This document shows, in pieces, positions 12,358-23,900 of a stretch of 64,000 bases of DNA. The DNA is from Serripes groenlandicus (taxonomy: Eukaryota > Mollusca > Bivalvia > Cardiida > Cardiidae), in NCBI GenBank assembly GCA_031761405.1, contig JASEVX010000011.1:23567235-23631234 (forward strand). Direction: 5' to 3'. A model generated the notes under the pieces. The model was not told the DNA's origin, did no database searches, and saw only the letters and a program-made list of their open reading frames with translations. The position numbers and the translations under genes are program-made. Each line of letters opens with the position of its first letter. The stretch's first letter is position 1.

Positions 12358-12596
12358 TTAACCCTTCCCCACCTATTTGGGAAGACGACTTATGCAGCAT
12401 TTGCAGGAGACGACTTATGAAAACATTATGTGCTCAAAACGAGCAATTTCTCCTTTGGCCGGAATGTTTTTTCAACTTTATTTAACAATTAAGCCATTTT
12501 TATGGAGATTTTTCAGGTTTTTGTCACTGTTTTCAAAGTCGTCTGTTGCAGATATGCTATATGTGGGAAGGGTTAACTGTATGTGGGAAGGGTTAA
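12358..12596 (+). repeat. TTAA MITE (B, forward) with duplicated right end
   Basis: The right terminus TATGTGGGAAGGGTTAA occurs twice, ending at 12576 and 12596. Confidence 0.75.
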
Positions 12597-13170
12597 ATTG
12601 ACGATTCTTTTTAGGTATTTTTGATTGGGAATTATTTTGTTCAAATTGAAGGGGAAAAACCCTCATTATTATATCATATGGGAATGGGTTAGAAAGGGAT
12701 CTATAGAAATTGTGTGTGTCTTATCATGCATTGTGAAAGTCGAGCTTATGAATCACACAGACGCACAGTGACCAATAACAAGCATCTGCTGATTAATAAG
12801 TAATAATGCCATAATCACAAAATGCATAAACAAAATTACATGGCACTTAGGATTTTTAACTGTCCATCATTGAATAAAGCGTTATGCAAACATGTGGATT
12901 AGCGTGTTAAAGAGTTAGTGTAGTCAAATATATCTGATTGAGCCCAGAGCGTATTTTATGTTTATTGTAAAAGTAAGATTTCATAGTGGTGTTTCCTATT
13001 TCGTGGTCGATTATTCGGAAGCCAAGAACAGCGGTAAAGCAGCAGGCTTTATAACAGGTCTCCAGTGCATTATCAAAAAACATTAAATCAGAACTTAATA
13101 ATATGAGCCTTGACACCAAACAACAAAATAAAGGCGAAATGACCTGGAGCGAACATACAATGGGAACAGA
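12597..13170. other. No recognisable feature
   Basis: AT-rich sequence with only short ORFs; neither strand gave splice-bounded coding, RNA genes or repeats I could match. Confidence 0.5.
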
Positions 13171-14189
13171 AACTTCATACCCTAGTTCTGCCCTAGTTAT
13201 TTTTTACCCTCTATATTTCAGTAATTTCTTACCCTCAGGGTTGTCAAAATGTTTTGTTGTAACAGATCAAATGAGAAAAGTAACCGATCAGGCTTTGGGT
13301 CAGGTCAAGGGCAAATCCCTGCTAAGTGGCCCAGAGGAGCAAAACTAACAGATCAAAAAGTGATTTTAACAGATAATTTTGATTGGCAATCGGTTAATTT
13401 GGAAAACCCTGTACCCTAGTTATATTGTACCCTCTACATGTATTACTCCTCAACTTAAATACTTAAGAATCGATATAATAAAGATACAATTAATTAAATA
13501 TGCGGTGCATCAAATAAAGTGATAACGGCATCTTTCACAGTCGGTAAGTTATTCCGATAAAAAATAAGGGTTTAATTTTAACTGTTTACGTGGAGCATGC
13601 GTTCTTAATTATCATTGATTATTCAACTTCAAACATCAAATGCAATAATATTAACTGCCAAAATCATGTACCGTATATACTCGGTTATAAGTCGCACTTT
13701 TTTACCTTCAAAATCGAAAGTGAAGTGGGGGGAGCGACTTATAAGAGGGTCAAGCAAAAATTCAGAAAAAATTACCCTCCAATTCACCGATCGTCAAAAA
13801 CTGTGCAGGCCGGTCATTGATAAAAAGGGCGACTTAAATGATGATTTAACAGAATAAATCAAGTTTGATTGAAAGAAACATATCTTATAGAATTGATTTG
13901 TTTATAAAAAACAAACACTAGAAAAAATATATAACTTATGAATGTACATTTAAAAAGTCATTTGTTCCAAGTTATTGTTTCGATTTCAGCTCGATTGGAA
14001 GCCATTTTGAATTTTGTGAAAATATAAATTGCTGAGCTCAAGTCCAGATGCGTAAATATACAGACCATAATACTGTTACTAGGTCGTATGTCACTTTATA
14101 TGTGATTGAAAAAATAATGTAATAAACTTTAATTTATATTTCAGGATAAAGTGTTGTTTTTATTTTAAACAAAAAGTCATTGATTTGTA

Positions 14190-14365
14190 ACCCTTATTAA
14201 CCCTTATTACCATATATTGAGGCTTCCCATCCGAATTTTGAAATGTTAATGCTAACTCAAAATTGCTTGCAATAAGCAATTTCTCCTTTATCCACGATGT
14301 TTCTTGCCTTGATGTTTTCAACGTAGCCTTGTACATAATTGTTGCATGCGGGAAAGTGATAATTT
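14190..14365 (+). repeat. Degenerate TTAA MITE
   Basis: It contains TTGCAATAAGCAATTTCTCC and GTTGCATGCGGGAAAGTG. Confidence 0.45.
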
Positions 14366-15169
14366 GTCATTGTGTAGACACGTACACACGTAGCTGTCAA
14401 ACTATCTTAATTAGAAAGTCCATGTTTGCAGAAGGTGATAAAAAGAAGCCATAATAATGGCCACGACAAGATCCATTTCACCGTGATTTTGGCCTGCATG
14501 GGTGATGGTACCAAATTAAACCATTAGAAAGCAAAAAACAAACACAGATCCAATTAAAGAGATAAAAAAGTCGGACCAAAATTGTCATAATTAATCCACA
14601 AACAATCCCAAGACTACACACGGGGTGATTTAACACGGTCAATAATTGACGTTAAAGTGTATGAAGTAAAAACTGATAAACATGCAATTATCGGCTTTTA
14701 CCACTGTGATACATCTGCAGTATTTGAGAGTCGTAACAAAGACAATAACTGTAGCTAAAGTGTATTAAATACAAACTGCTAACAATGCAATTATCGGTTT
14801 TTACCCACTCTTATACGTACACGTCTGCAGAATTTGACCTCGGGTAATTTTACATGTAACACCTTTAGCTTGATGATAATTTAAACCTGTGTGGTTTACA
14901 CGCGACAGTTGTGTTAGAATTATTTGACTGTTAGAATTGAGGTCGCTGAACCGTGGATTTTTATTAAAAAGGGTGAACAAACTCCATAAACGAAAGCTAT
15001 ATTATCAAACAAAGGGGAAATTAGCAATGTTTTCAAAAGTTTTCAGCTGCCTCAGAAACATCATGGGAAAAGGACGAATTTAATCTGAGTTAGCAGATTA
15101 TCACTATGCGAATTAATTTCAGTTATGCAACGCCGATTTTTCCCTCCATCTACCCTCTACCCCTTCAGT

Positions 15170-15283
15170 TAACCCTTTCCCGCATACAACAAATCTGCAG
15201 CAAACGACCTTGGAAACAAATTGACAATATCGGGAATAAACTCCATAAATGAGAGCTATATTACCATAGATAAAACAAAGGGT
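15170..15283 (-). repeat. Partial TTAA MITE (B)
   Basis: TTAACCCTTTCCCGCATACA and AATCTGCAGCAAACGACC, ending at AAAGGGTTAA without the central palindrome. Confidence 0.6.
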
Positions 15284-16195
15284 TAATCAAGACGAGTGTG
15301 TTTTCACATAACCTGGGGCCTTTTGTGACCGGACAAAACCGGTTTATGTATTCCCCAGTAAATCTCTTTAGATAAAACAAATTAAAACTAGTTGGACATC
15401 ATTGTATGTTCAAATAATGTAAACAAAAAGCTGATGCTCGATCTTGATGACTTAAGGTTATATATCTCGCTTCTTATGATAGTAAAATCTATTTAGACTA
15501 TAAATCAATGCTTACATAAAACTAATTGGACATTATATGAATGTTTTAAACAAAAAATCTGATGCTCGATCATGATGACTTGGGTTATATCTCGCTGCTT
15601 GTCATAGGGTTTTGACGTGAAAAAAATCAAAAATCTAACTGCGACTTATAAGAGGGTCAATCATCAAACCCTAGACTTTAGGCCTCGAAGTAGGGGGTGC
15701 GACTTATAGACGAGGGCGACTTATAACTGAGTATATACGGTAGTTAATATTCCATCATATAACCTTTTATAAGATGAAATGAATACGCAGAGTGAAGTTT
15801 TGTGTATTTAATGTGTTGGTTATACGGGTAAACAAATCGATGTTTCCCGTCAATAGGTAATGTGTATGAACTTTGCAAAACTTTGCTATACCGTCTTTCC
15901 AAAAATTGTGTCCAGAGTGGATTTTTCGATACAGTCACGATTCTGCTACGTTTTGATTGGATGAAAAGAAAATATCGAAACAAAAAAAACTTCTAGAGGA
16001 AATAATTAAATATGATAATACGTACTCGATAAAGGAACGGATACAAGTAATTTTATGTGAGATAATTTCCGTTTAATAACCCTCGTCGTCTATTTCTAAA
16101 ACGAGTTCAAATAAAACACGTAAGGGTTTTTTGACCTTTGACATTCTGGAAGTTATAAATCCAAATTCCTGTAATATGACGTCATTCTATTAGTG

Positions 16196-16262
16196 GTGCA
16201 GAGGTAGAGCGTCGGCCTCTTGTATCAAAGGTCCCTGGTTCGAGTCCCGTGATGAGCGGGTC
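16196..16262 (+). other. tRNA-like sequence, probably a SINE head or tRNA relic
   Basis: An A-box-like TGGTGCAGAGGTAGAGC and a B-box GGTTCGAGTCC are 25 bp apart, but the sequences where an acceptor stem should form do not pair. It is not called as a functional tRNA. Confidence 0.45.
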
Positions 16263-16839
16263 CTGACTTTGGGATTTTTTGATTTATTTGTTTCACAATC
16301 GATGTAAAATAAATAAGTTTAAACTAAATGAACCGAAAGGAAAACAACAGAAATTATAGGAAACGTTAGTTTGGCTTGTCACAAATGTAGTTCCGTGAAT
16401 TATGGAATCGTTTTATTTGAAGTACTTTATGAAGGGCAAGTTGATTATTTGTTGTACCCGTCATCATATTTTCATGGATGTAAAATCTTGGCTATATTTT
16501 AAAGTTAAATATAAGCTTAACCTGATGATGATTTTTATTTTCTTTGCTTAGGTCGGTACTCGTAATTGACGTAAATAACTGATCGTGCTGCAAGCAAGGG
16601 GCTAACTGTAGTTCGCGGGGAATTATTCACCGATCACAACATATAATAAATGTTTACACGAAAATAGGTAGCACCTATACTCATATTATATTAAATATTT
16701 AAATGGAACGATTGTTGAGGTAAAATTGCATTTATTAACAATTTCTTGATTATAATGACTACCTGCATTTTCCAGTAATACAAGATTTGTAGGAATTAAT
16801 AATATAGAGGGTACAAAATTACCGAAATAACTAGGGTAC

Positions 16840-17830
16840 GAAGTCACTGTATTCCACATCCAATTAGGAATTTAATTAACCCTATGCAAATCAAGCTAAG
16901 TTTGATTTCATCTCTAAAATACATCAACATATATAACACATTGCTACATTGTTGAACATAATTACAGTTTAGAGAGGCCGATTCATCCTCATTATGGATG
17001 CAAATGTCCAAAACAAAAACCCGAGCTAAAATAAATCAGTTGAAAAACATAGATATTGGAATGTACAGATCATTAAAATTCAAAAGTAACCTTTTGTCTA
17101 CATAAATCAACTTGGTTTACACACGTATTACCTATATATACAAGGAAATGGCACATGAGTCGCTAAAAAGCTCAGTTCTTCAAAATATTGACAATTTTTC
17201 GGCAGTATCCGCCATTACTGACCTATTTGCAATTGGAATCACTCGGGGATTATCGATGTACAGAGTATGCCAAAAACTTGAATATCGTTAGAGGGTTGTA
17301 CATAATGCTTATGGAGCTTTGTAGACATTATATTATATTGAATTCTGTCATGTTAAATAATGAACTTACAATACTTTGTTATGTCCCCTTCTTTTTTGTT
17401 TGACTGCATTTCAGACATTTCTTAAAGTTTTCTTGGTAAATTTCAAGAACTGCCAGAGACATATAAATATTATTGCGTGGTGCGATCACGCACCGTGCTA
17501 TATGGGTTACTTTGTAAATTCCACGATAGTTGACACTGGAAGGAGAAGTTATTATTAGGATAAACTAAATGTAAATAACTTGGTCAAAATACAGTTATAC
17601 AATTGAAAATCGACAGTTACGAAATCGACCGAGGTATGCTGCATGCGCTTAATGCATCTTTCCAATCTATAATGTAGTGTGTATTGTTTCATTCTATAAA
17701 TAGATAAAGACATAGGAAGCTGTATTGGTTTAGAAAAATGATAATGCTAGTTTTGATAAATGTATTGACGGTTTTTAAATGTTATTTTATGTTTAATTAT
17801 TGTAACGTTACGGTAAATTATTAAAATAAT
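16840..17830. other. No recognisable feature
   Basis: AT-rich intergenic sequence. The two short plus-strand ORFs here (17188-17558) have no recognisable motif or splice context. Confidence 0.5.
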
Positions 17831-17834
17831 AATG

Positions 17835-18330
17835 TAACCCCCTTTTCCCACATGTAGACGGTTCTGCAGCAGACGAGTGTTGTAAAAACTGAGGTTAAAG
17901 AAGAAATGGCTCTTGATAAGCAATTTCTCCATTTTTCAAAATGTTTCGAAGTTTATGATAAAAAAACGTCTGTCCGTTTCCTTTTGAAGAACCTCGTAGA
18001 AAATAGAATGTATTTTATGATTGTGTTTACTTGGCTCCCGATTTTCTTAAATACCTCGCATTTGTTTTATATTTCAAGAACTTCAATAATTCAAGTAATA
18101 CATGTTTTAATTAACTCGACAACAGACGATTTTGGAAACATCTTTTGCAAATAGATCTATACTGAAATTTCTATTAGTTATGGTATAATATTCAAATAGA
18201 GTTGAAACCATTGCAGCAAAAGAAGAAATTGCTCATCATGAGACTTTTTTTCCTTTTGCCACAATGTTTTAAAAATACGTCTACTGTACATGTTTTAATA
18301 TGCGTCCGTATATGGAATAAGCCAATCGAG
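17835..18330 (+). repeat. Two degenerate TTAA MITE-like segments
   Basis: Remnants include TTTTCCCACATGTAGACGGT, CTGCAGCAGACGAG, AAGCAATTTCTCC, then CAACAGACGATTTTGGAAAC and a second AGAAATTGCTCATCATGAG. Confidence 0.5.
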
Positions 18331-18423
18331 TATATTTCGTCTGAAGACTGTTTCGCTCAACCAACAACCTTTTTTGTGTTGCCTTTTGCATTTGTACTTG
18401 TTGTGTTTACATGTCTCTGGAAC

Positions 18424-19478
18424 GAGTATCACTAAACAGAATCTGGTAGAGTCTGGAAGAGTCCGGTAGAGTCTGGAGGTCATATATTCCAGTATATCAA
18501 TGTTTTGTTGTGTCTTTGTATTTAAATGAATACAATAAAGTGTTATTATATCATATAAATAAAACACATAAAAATGTATTTGCCTATTTTGGTTCATTTT
18601 CATATGAATATTATATATAAATATGATATGCGTGACAGTACGTGGAGACTGACACTTGCTTAAACAAAATGTATTTGCCTATTTCGGTTCATTTTCGTAT
18701 GAATATTATATATAACAAGATGTGCTTGTGAAACACTGAATGGCAACATCTAGGTCAAAGGTCAAGGTCGCAAGGTCAAAAATGTTGGTACTGACAGAAA
18801 GGTCATGTCACAAGGAATACACATGTGAAATATGGTAGCCGTACCTGTTATGGTTCAAAAGTAGTGGTCAAGGTTAAAAAAAAAATCTGAGAATGGCAAC
18901 ATCTAGGTCAAAGGTCAAGGTTGCAAGGTCAAAAATGTTGGTACTGACAGAAAGGTCATGTCACAAGGAATACACATGTGGAATACGGTAGCCGTACCTG
19001 TTATGATTCAAAAGTAGTGGTCAAGGTTAAAACAAAATTCGGACAGACAAAGAGACAGACAGGCCAAAAACTAGATGCCCACCGAATCGGTGATTCCGGG
19101 GGCATAAATATGATATGCGTGACAGTTCGTGGAGACTGATACAGTCTGGTCATTACTGAGAAATAAATACAACGTTTTATTCGATTTTTAAGTTATACAA
19201 AGTTAATATAATATGTATTGGTATATGTGTGCCCAAAATATATTATTATTTCGGCAAATAATTAATAAAATAGAACTAAATAAGGTTTGGTTTGAAATGT
19301 GCTGAAACAAAATGGCGACCACTGTCACGAATATCATATTTCTATACATTACTAATTTTCATTTATAAGATACAATAACATTTTATTTTATTCAGTTCAA
19401 TACAAAAACACAACAAAGCATTGATATAATGGGATATTTGACAACCAGACTCTTCTAGACTCGGTTTAGTGACACCGC
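18424..19478. mobile_element. Element with inverted arms of about 150 bp
   Basis: The left arm (18424-18565: CACTAAAC, GAGTCTGGAAGAG, ATATCAATGTTTTGTTGTG, TTTGTATT) matches the reverse complement of 19335-19478 in order. Ends read CACTAAAC inward. There is no ORF. An AACAAGA element is nested in the middle. Confidence 0.7.
18717..19105 (+). mobile_element. AACAAGATG element with two array units, nested
   Basis: It starts AACAAGATGTGCTTGTGAAA and ends in the hairpin GCCCACCGAATCGGTGATTC followed by GGGGGCAT. Two units of about 155 bp carry AGGTCAAAGGTCAAGGT. TGATATGCGTGACAG and CGTGGAGACTGA occur on both sides (18620 and 19110). Confidence 0.75.
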
Positions 19479-19677
19479 TCTGGAACAGCTTAGTGCTGTC
19501 AAGTTAATGCCGACACATGGGCCTCAGTCAAATGTTATTCCCGCAACCCGAAGTGCCAATGTGGAAAGCTAAGTACTACTGCCATTTGGAAAGATCAGAG
19601 ACATAGTGTCCCTGGTAAGATCAAATCTGGAATTGAATACAACAAATTCAAATTCCGCACTTGACTATTTCTAATAC

Positions 19678-19844
19678 CAGGGACGTAGATAAGATCTTAT
19701 CTACGTCCTAGTCCAAATAATTTAGACTTTCGGTTTCTCGTTTTATCATCTGTCATTATTGGTCAACCGCGTATGCAGGATAATAACACAATGAAAAATG
19801 AGCATACGCGATGTCTTTTTTTGAAGGACTAATCTACGTCCCTG
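19678..19844. repeat. Foldback MITE, CAGGGACGTAGAT ends
   Basis: CAGGGACGTAGAT at the left pairs with ATCTACGTCCCTG at the right. An inner pair is CGCGTATGC and GCATACGCG. Confidence 0.75.
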
Positions 19845-19882
19845 ATAATACAGTACCAAGTATTGTACTGTGATGTCATTAT

Positions 19883-20029
19883 ATAAATATTGCATGGCTT
19901 CCAGTGTGACAGTACATATTGTTAACATGAAGAAAAAAATACTGTTACCCGAGGCGAAGCCGAGGTTAACAGTATTTTACCGAATGTTCACAATATGTAC
20001 TGTCACACTGGAAGCCATGCAATATTTAT
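19883..20029. repeat. Near-perfect palindrome, 147 bp
   Basis: ATAAATATTGCATGGCTTCC and onward to CATATTG pairs with its inverse ending GCAATATTTAT. The loop holds CCGAGGCGAAGCCGAGG. Confidence 0.85.
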
Positions 20030-20140
20030 TTTGTTATACCGAACAAAATTACACGTTTATTTAATTTATTCTGTACCTTTGTAGGAGAGGTGAACATGTG
20101 TAGATCTACAACAATGTAACACACACATATGAATATACCA

Positions 20141-20249
20141 TATACTGTTACATGGCACGCGCATCTAAAAGGTGACGTTGTTGTTGTTTGAAATGACGTC
20201 ATGCACGTGCATAACCAACATTTTCACGCGCCTGCCATGTAACAGTATA
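20141..20249. repeat. Short MITE with TATACTGTTACATGGCA ends
   Basis: Inverted termini of about 20 bp enclose about 70 bp. It lies 270 bp upstream of the kinase ATG. Confidence 0.75.
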
Positions 20250-20460
20250 CTGTTAACCGGTCAAAAACGTACTGTTAGCATGAAACAGTAAGAAATTGCC
20301 CATGATGAGTATATGAGAATTTAACATTACAAAGTCACGTGAGGTATAATAAAGAAATATGATGTCGCGTCATTCAAAATGCAGGAGTGTGGCGTTATTC
20401 ATACGCTGTTCATATTTTGTTATCAAACATTTTGTAGACAACCCTCTTTATCGTGAAATC

Positions 20461-20468
20461 GCGGGAAA
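20461..20468 (-). promoter_or_regulatory. Possible E2F site upstream of the kinase ATG
   Basis: GCGGGAAA (reverse complement TTTCCCGC) lies 53 bp before the ATG and fits the E2F consensus TTTSSCGC. It is only an 8 bp match and the transcription start is unknown. Confidence 0.3.
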
Positions 20469-20520
20469 TCCGAGTGTTTTCATTTTTTAGAGCGAACAAA
20501 GAATTTTACCGTTAACAACA

Positions 20521-20548
20521 ATGTTGGGCATAAAAAACTTGTCAATGG
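20521..20548 (+). CDS. TK2: TK2-like exon 1 (start codon)
   Basis: It encodes MLGIKNLSM plus one base and ends at donor GTAAGA. ATG has A at -3 and an in-frame stop 11 codons upstream. Its phase fits exon 2 exactly and the total then closes to a whole number of codons, which is the main support for so short an exon. Confidence 0.7.
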
Positions 20549-20881
20549 GTAAGAAAAGTTAGATAACAGATATTTGTTCCAGTTGAACCATTTTCCGACA
20601 AAGAACACCGTTGATTCCTTTAATTGTATCTAAGTTAAACTGTTAAAGAAAACTTGCGTTCATTCCGGACAAGTCATTGCATTCGGATATAATCTCTCTC
20701 TCCCTCCCCCCTCTCTATCTCTCTCTCCCTCCCCCTCTCTACTCTCTCTCTCTCTCCCTCACCCTCTATATCTCTCTCTCCCTCCCTCTCTCTTTCCATC
20801 CACCCTCTCTTTCTCTCATTCCTTCCCTCCCCTCTCCTCCCCTTCCCTCCCTTCCCTCTCTCCCCTCTCTCTCTCTCTCTC

Positions 20882-20976
<95 letters not shown>

Positions 20977-23900
20977 TTAAGTTAATTGATTGCAGTGATA
21001 TTCATGACTGAAATGCCGGAATAGGCTTTGAATCCAATTATTCACTTCAAATATATTATATTGTTTATATTTTTTGTTATTAACAGAAAATGTGGAACCC
21101 ATCATTAAAAAGCCACCACGGTCAAAAAGGATCTACACAGTAAGTATTTAAATTGCTATTATATATATATGTGTTTGTTTATATGTTTATTGGTGATTCC
21201 ATTAAGTTTCAGAACTTTATTTTACAGCATGTCCTGGTAGTCCAGCAGATTATGCTGATATATCAAAAAATCTTTCAATTAATGATGCAAGCACCAAATT
21301 TGGCAAGTGCACCATTGAAGTATCCTTCATTCAATATAACACGTTAGCCACACGAAAAATTCAACATGGCGGCCATTTTTCCAAGATGGCCGCCATGGGG
21401 TTGCTATAATTATGCTTTTTGTATTGAAATTTTTATTTTGGGCTCTACTGGTTGGAATTTGTTTTGTTTGCATCTTGAAGTGCTCCATTGAAGTATTCTT
21501 CATTCAATATAACACGTTAGCCACACGAAAAATTCAAAATGGCGGCCATTTTTTTTTTTTCAAAGATGTCCGCCATGGGGTTGCTATAATTATGATTTTT
21601 GTATTGAAATTTTTTTTTTGGGCTCTTCTGGTTGGAATTTGTTTTGTTTGCATCTTGAAGTGCATCATTGAAGTATAGTTTCTTCATTCAATATAACACG
21701 TTAGCCACACGAAAATCCAAAATGGCAGCCATTTTTTTTTTCCCAAGATGGCCACCATGGGGTTGCTATAATTATGCTTTTTGTATTGAAATTTTTATTT
21801 TGGGCTCTACTGGTTGATATTTGTTTTGTTTGCATCTTGAATCACGGTAAAAGTATACTAACGTGTTTTTTAAACTGTTTAGAAACTTGAACTACGGTTT
21901 TGTCAAAACAATAGAGTGAATGTCAAAGCACAACCAGGGCACGCTGGTGACATAACTGCTGTGAAACTTGGCATGGGGTTCAGTGACAGCTTAACTATTT
22001 AACTATAGCTAAGTGTCCAAAATGCTACCGTACTAGCCCCGACACATTATTATAGTATTAAACATAATGTTAAATGAGTACGGTAGCCGCGCCTGAATTG
22101 ACAGGAAGTGCCAGCGCGCGAGAGCCGAGCCAAGGGTAACGGGGCATATGTTACCCGGGTGGTGTACAAATCGCACAGGACTTAATTGTCACTAGATGAT
22201 CGATCAGACTAGGTGTAGGATAGTATTCTGGTTAGTAGTTCAAACCTAATTGTTAAATTGTTACCCATACTGCAAAGTACTTTTTGACAATTTAAGGTGG
22301 TAAAAGGATACACCCTCTGCGTTTAAATGTGTCGGTTATATTAATCATACATAGAGGACCTTACATAGGTGCTTATTTTTTTATTGTTTTTATGAAACAA
22401 GTCAACTGAAATAATATGACGCGAGGCTTTGCCGCTATAACGTCATATTCGTTTCATTCGACGAGTTTCAAACAAAAACAAATAAGCACGAATGTAAAAT
22501 AATATTTATCCCATAACACCATAAATAGATTGTTTTCACTCTTTAGACATACAGATATTTAAAGTGACGTCACACTACGTCACGTATGAATACAAAATCA
22601 GCACACCTGTGATTCATATGGCATTTATGTCACTGCTTTATACCGCTCCCGGAGTGCAAGTTATGTTCTAAAGTAGTTTGCTAAATAGAAGGATGAGTAC
22701 GTTAACAGCAACACCTTTGGTGTCTACTTTGGAGACTGACTGGAATAGATGTTGTCTCTGTCAAACGGAGAAAGATGAAGAATTGAAATGTCCACCTTCT
22801 CGCTACGACAGAAACAAGGATGGCGATGGGTATGCTATGATAGCCAGAAATGTCCCTTTCTTTAAAACCATCAATCAAATGCCAATCATTATGGACCCTG
22901 CTAGATTGGATCATGGCGAGGGCATAGAGGAAACACTCCGAGAAAATAACGCAAAATACCATCAAAGTTGCAGGCTTTTGTTTAATAACAGTAAACTTGA
23001 GAGAGCGAGGAAAAGATCTGCCAATTCAAAGGATTTAAACGAGTGTTCAGTACCAGCTAAAAGTAGACGAACAAGCCTTGAGAATCGTTTGTGTTTCCTT
23101 TGCGAACAAGAGGCACCACAATCTGAGCTAAGGAATGCAATGACAATGGATCTTGATAAAAGATTAAACGAATGTGCTAGAAACCTGAATGACGGAAAAC
23201 TTTTAGCAATACTAAGTGGCGGTGATATTGTTGCACAAGAACTAAAGTATCACCGCTCTTGCTTGACGACACTTTACAATAGAGAGAGGGCATACTTGGC
23301 AAGTACAGAAAACCAGGGCTTTCATTCTTCAAAAGAAATAGAGGTCAACCCAATAGTGTTTTCTGAGCTTATTGTATACGTAGTCGAGACAAAAACAAAT
23401 GCTGATGGGCCTGTAGTATTCCGACTTGCAGATCTTGTCGGTCTTTACAACCAACGACTACAACAATTAGGAGTAGAAACACCAACTGTTAATTCTACAA
23501 GATTAAAGGACAAGTTACTTGCAGAAATTCCTGATTTGGGGGCGCACAAGAAGGGTAGAGATATTTTGTTGGCATTTAAGAAGGATATTGGTGAAGCCCT
23601 GTCACAGGCAATTGATTATTCGGATGCTCTCATGGTTACCAAAGCAGCTGAAATCTTACGAAGGCATATGATCAAGCACAAGGCTGCATTCAATGGAACG
23701 TTCCATGATAATTGCATAGAAGATGCCGTACCATCTATTCTTCTTCAATTTGTTTGTATGATTGAGCACGGGGCTGACATAAAATCGCAGTTACGGTTTG
23801 GTGCGTCCAAGACTGATTTGGCCATGGCGCAGTTGCTCCAGTACAATTGTTATGCAAAATACAAAGAGGGAGCTAAAACATTTAGACACTCCAAAGATCG

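Larger units (their letters stand above)
13671..15740. mobile_element. TA-flanked element with CCGTATATACTC inverted ends
   Basis: CCGTATATACTCGGTTATAA at the left pairs with TTATAACTGAGTATATACGG at the right, and TA flanks both sides (13669-13670 and 15741-15742). Sub-terminal GCGACTTATAAGAGGGTCAA occurs inside both ends in the same orientation. TA duplication is typical of the Tc1/mariner/pogo group. No transposase ORF survives. Two separate small elements remain possible. Confidence 0.65.
13178..16838. mobile_element. Possible large element with TACCCTAGTTAT ends
   Basis: TACCCTAGTT..TACCCTCTATATT at 13178 and again near 13410 is mirrored by TAGAGGGTACAAAATTACC..CTAGGGTA ending at 16838. 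If real, it encloses the TA-flanked unit at 13671. No transposase was found. Confidence 0.35.

Noticed and set aside
16196..16262. Functional tRNA gene
   Set aside because: A- and B-boxes are present but no acceptor stem pairs; kept only as a tRNA-like relic.
20674..20985. Open frames of about 100 codons on both strands
   Set aside because: They are translations of a (CT)n microsatellite (Arg/Glu or Ser/Leu repeats), with no splice context.
22678..22692. Start of the large ORF at 22678
   Set aside because: The codon there is TTG; the first in-frame ATG after the upstream TAA is at 22693.
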